This document shows positions 19,027 through 20,021 of a stretch of 20,021 nt of DNA, one piece after another. The position numbers were made by a program, and so were the translations under genes. Under the pieces are notes generated by a model, which saw only the letters and a program-made list of their open reading frames with translations, did no database searches and was not told the DNA's origin. The DNA comes from a virus: the IMG/VR virus record IMGVR_UViG_3300020169_000927, positions 1 to 20,021 of that record; one strand, 5' to 3'. Every line of letters begins with the position of its first letter. Within the stretch, counting starts at the first letter, position 1.

Positions 19027-19841
19027 GTCATATCTTTGAATAAAGGTGTTAGACATATACGAGCAACATCACCTGCTCGCCTTCGCCTTGTGTAGTATCT
19101 ATCTTTGGTTGTAGCCAAGTAAAATACATCTGAAGGAGTAAACTCATATTCTTTACAAATATCTAATTGCATCTTTCTATACCTATTAAACATGCTATCC
19201 ACAGCAAAGTTATTCATTATTAATTGCATGGTTCTAACACCACCATAGTTCCAGTTTTCATATTCTTTTAATCTATGTAATGTAGGATGTGGCTCTTTTG
19301 TATACACTAAGCCTAATCTTTGCCCAATCAATCCAAAACCTTTAGAGAAAGAAAAGAACACTTGCTCTGTTCGTTCAGGAACATTAATAGTCTTCATGGC
19401 CGTTGAACTAACATATGTGCAATCAAGTATGACAGGTGATTGAGCATGAGAATAAATTATATTTCCATCAGCTGCTGCTGGGTTAGAAAGATATAGAGGT
19501 TGACCTAAAACTTTTGTACCCTTTCCACCAATCATATTAGCATATTCATATTCACCTTCAGGTAGCTGCCATTTTCTATCTTCGGTAAGTACCCAATGAT
19601 GTATAGCATCAGTAACACCGTGAGTATAATAACAGTATGGGAACTCTGATAAGTCAATCATACTGCTTACCCAATGCCTATGAGTAGCCTCAACATGATT
19701 TAATTCATCAGTTGCTTCTCCTGAACCCCTACTGAAATATGTGTCCGATACTTTCTGAGTCTGTAGTAGCGTTTCTACATCTCTAATACGAGGTACATTT
19801 ACATATGGAAAGTTTCTTAGTTCAGCTTTTCGAGTAGTCAC
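19023..19841 (-). CDS. Compact PLP-dependent aminotransferase-like protein
   Basis: Translation begins at GTG 19841 with GGAG upstream. The 272-residue protein keeps the core of fold-type I aminotransferases: YYTHGVTDAIHHW at 71-83 (cofactor phosphate-binding turn), ILDCTYVSSTAMK at 138-150 (the Asp contacting the pyridine N), VFFSFSKGFGLIGQRLGLVY at 161-180 with the Schiff-base Lys 167 and Arg 175, and RICLTPLF at 261-268 (end of the small domain, carboxylate-binding Arg). It is about 100 residues shorter than usual, mainly lacking parts of the C-terminal domain, but the frame is intact. It could transaminate an amino acid or act as a PLP lyase. It is coupled to the methyltransferase fusion downstream. 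Confidence 0.75.
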   Translation of the reverse strand: MTTRKAELRNFPYVNVPRIRDVETLLQTQKVSDTYFSRGSGEATDELNHVEATHRHWVSSMIDLSEFPYCYYTHGVTDAIHHWVLTEDRKWQLPEGEYEYANMIGGKGTKVLGQPLYLSNPAAADGNIIYSHAQSPVILDCTYVSSTAMKTINVPERTEQVFFSFSKGFGLIGQRLGLVYTKEPHPTLHRLKEYENWNYGGVRTMQLIMNNFAVDSMFNRYRKMQLDICKEYEFTPSDVFYLATTKDRYYTRRRRAGDVARICLTPLFKDMT

Positions 19842-20021
19842 CAGCAGCTCTCCATAACATACGGTCTCCCATCACAGGTGTTCTGCGATGTAATGTACTC
19901 AACTGATCCATTAAGAGTAAATCACCCTTCGCAAATACATGATGTCTTTGATACTTACTTTGAAAAATAATAGGCTTTAGACGTTCAATAAGTTCATTAT
20001 GATCTATAACTGTTTTCTTAT
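19822..20021 (-). CDS. TauD/TfdA-like 2OG-Fe(II) dioxygenase, C-terminal part
   Basis: The right edge cuts this leftward gene; 65 codons remain before TGA at 19824-19822. The visible end reads HHVFAKGDLLLMDQLSTLHR, then RTPVMGDRMLWRAAGDYS. This is the closing segment of TauD-type dioxygenases: GDLLLMDQ strand, distal iron ligand His in LHRR, and the 2-oxoglutarate-binding Arg in DRMLWR. The stop lies 20 bases inside the aminotransferase gene, so it is the upstream member of the operon, and the operon's promoter lies outside the window. Members include taurine, asparagine and clavaminate-type oxygenases; the substrate cannot be told from this fragment. Confidence 0.7.
   Translation of the reverse strand, partial: KKTVIDHNELIERLKPIIFQSKYQRHHVFAKGDLLLMDQLSTLHRRTPVMGDRMLWRAAGDYSKS

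Noticed and set aside
1-20021. Integrated prophage or bacterial island instead of a lytic phage genome
   Set aside because: No integrase, attachment repeats, tRNA or bacterial core genes are visible, and late-promoter octamers, gene packing and phage-type genes point to a T4-like phage; the window alone cannot prove it, as no capsid or tail gene lies inside.

Overview
The window looks like part of the genome of a lytic, T4-like tailed phage of a marine Gram-negative bacterium. The sequence is AT-rich and almost entirely coding, with many small genes joined by ATGA or TAATG overlaps. There are phage nucleotide-metabolism genes, a SleB-type lysin, and a candidate internal head protein with a T4-type capsid-targeting peptide. 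Three exact copies of the T4 late promoter octamer TATAAATA occur, all in or at intergenic sites and all pointing at a gene. There is no integrase, rRNA, tRNA, CRISPR array or insertion sequence. Host identity cannot be read from the sequence; outer-membrane and lipoprotein genes require a diderm host.

Region 1 (1-4366, + strand) is DNA modification and nucleotide metabolism. It holds the end of a QueD-like enzyme, a small head-protein candidate under a late promoter, a DpdA-like deazaguanine transglycosylase, a DUF3310-like protein, a dUTPase/dCTP-deaminase-fold enzyme, a cytidylyltransferase, a HAD deoxyribonucleotidase, a mini SWIM zinc-finger protein and several small unknowns. Two strong sigma70-like promoters with a shared TGTTGAC core lie here.

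Region 2 (4363-7221) is membrane and envelope. A leftward EF-hand protein with two membrane segments faces a rightward SleB cell-wall hydrolase; their promoters overlap. Two small unknowns follow, then a PiT/PHO4-like phosphate permease and a small secreted protein with an outer-membrane barrel C-terminus.

Region 3 (7294-13932, + strand) is the most striking part: a curli-like secretion and amyloid system. From a late promoter run two small single-pass membrane proteins, CsgF, the CsgG lipoprotein pore and a first curlin-like protein. A second promoter then drives a secreted FecR-domain protein, a second curlin-like protein with ten Q-x-G repeats, and a CHASE2-adenylate cyclase. My inference is that the phage makes the infected cell export an amyloid or similar fibre and couples a periplasmic FecR/CHASE2 sensor to cAMP production. 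No CsgE, CsgC or CsgD was seen.

Region 4 (13936-20021) is a redox and oxygenase block. It has a nitroreductase (-), a very short SDR and an AspH-like oxygenase (+), and a tight leftward operon: TauD-like oxygenase (cut by the window edge), compact PLP aminotransferase, AspH/cupin-like domain fused to a methyltransferase, FMN reductase, Prx5-like peroxiredoxin, 2OG-Fe(II) oxygenase and an unknown. This resembles a small-molecule tailoring pathway; its product is unknown.

All names come from reading motifs by eye; no database search was run.
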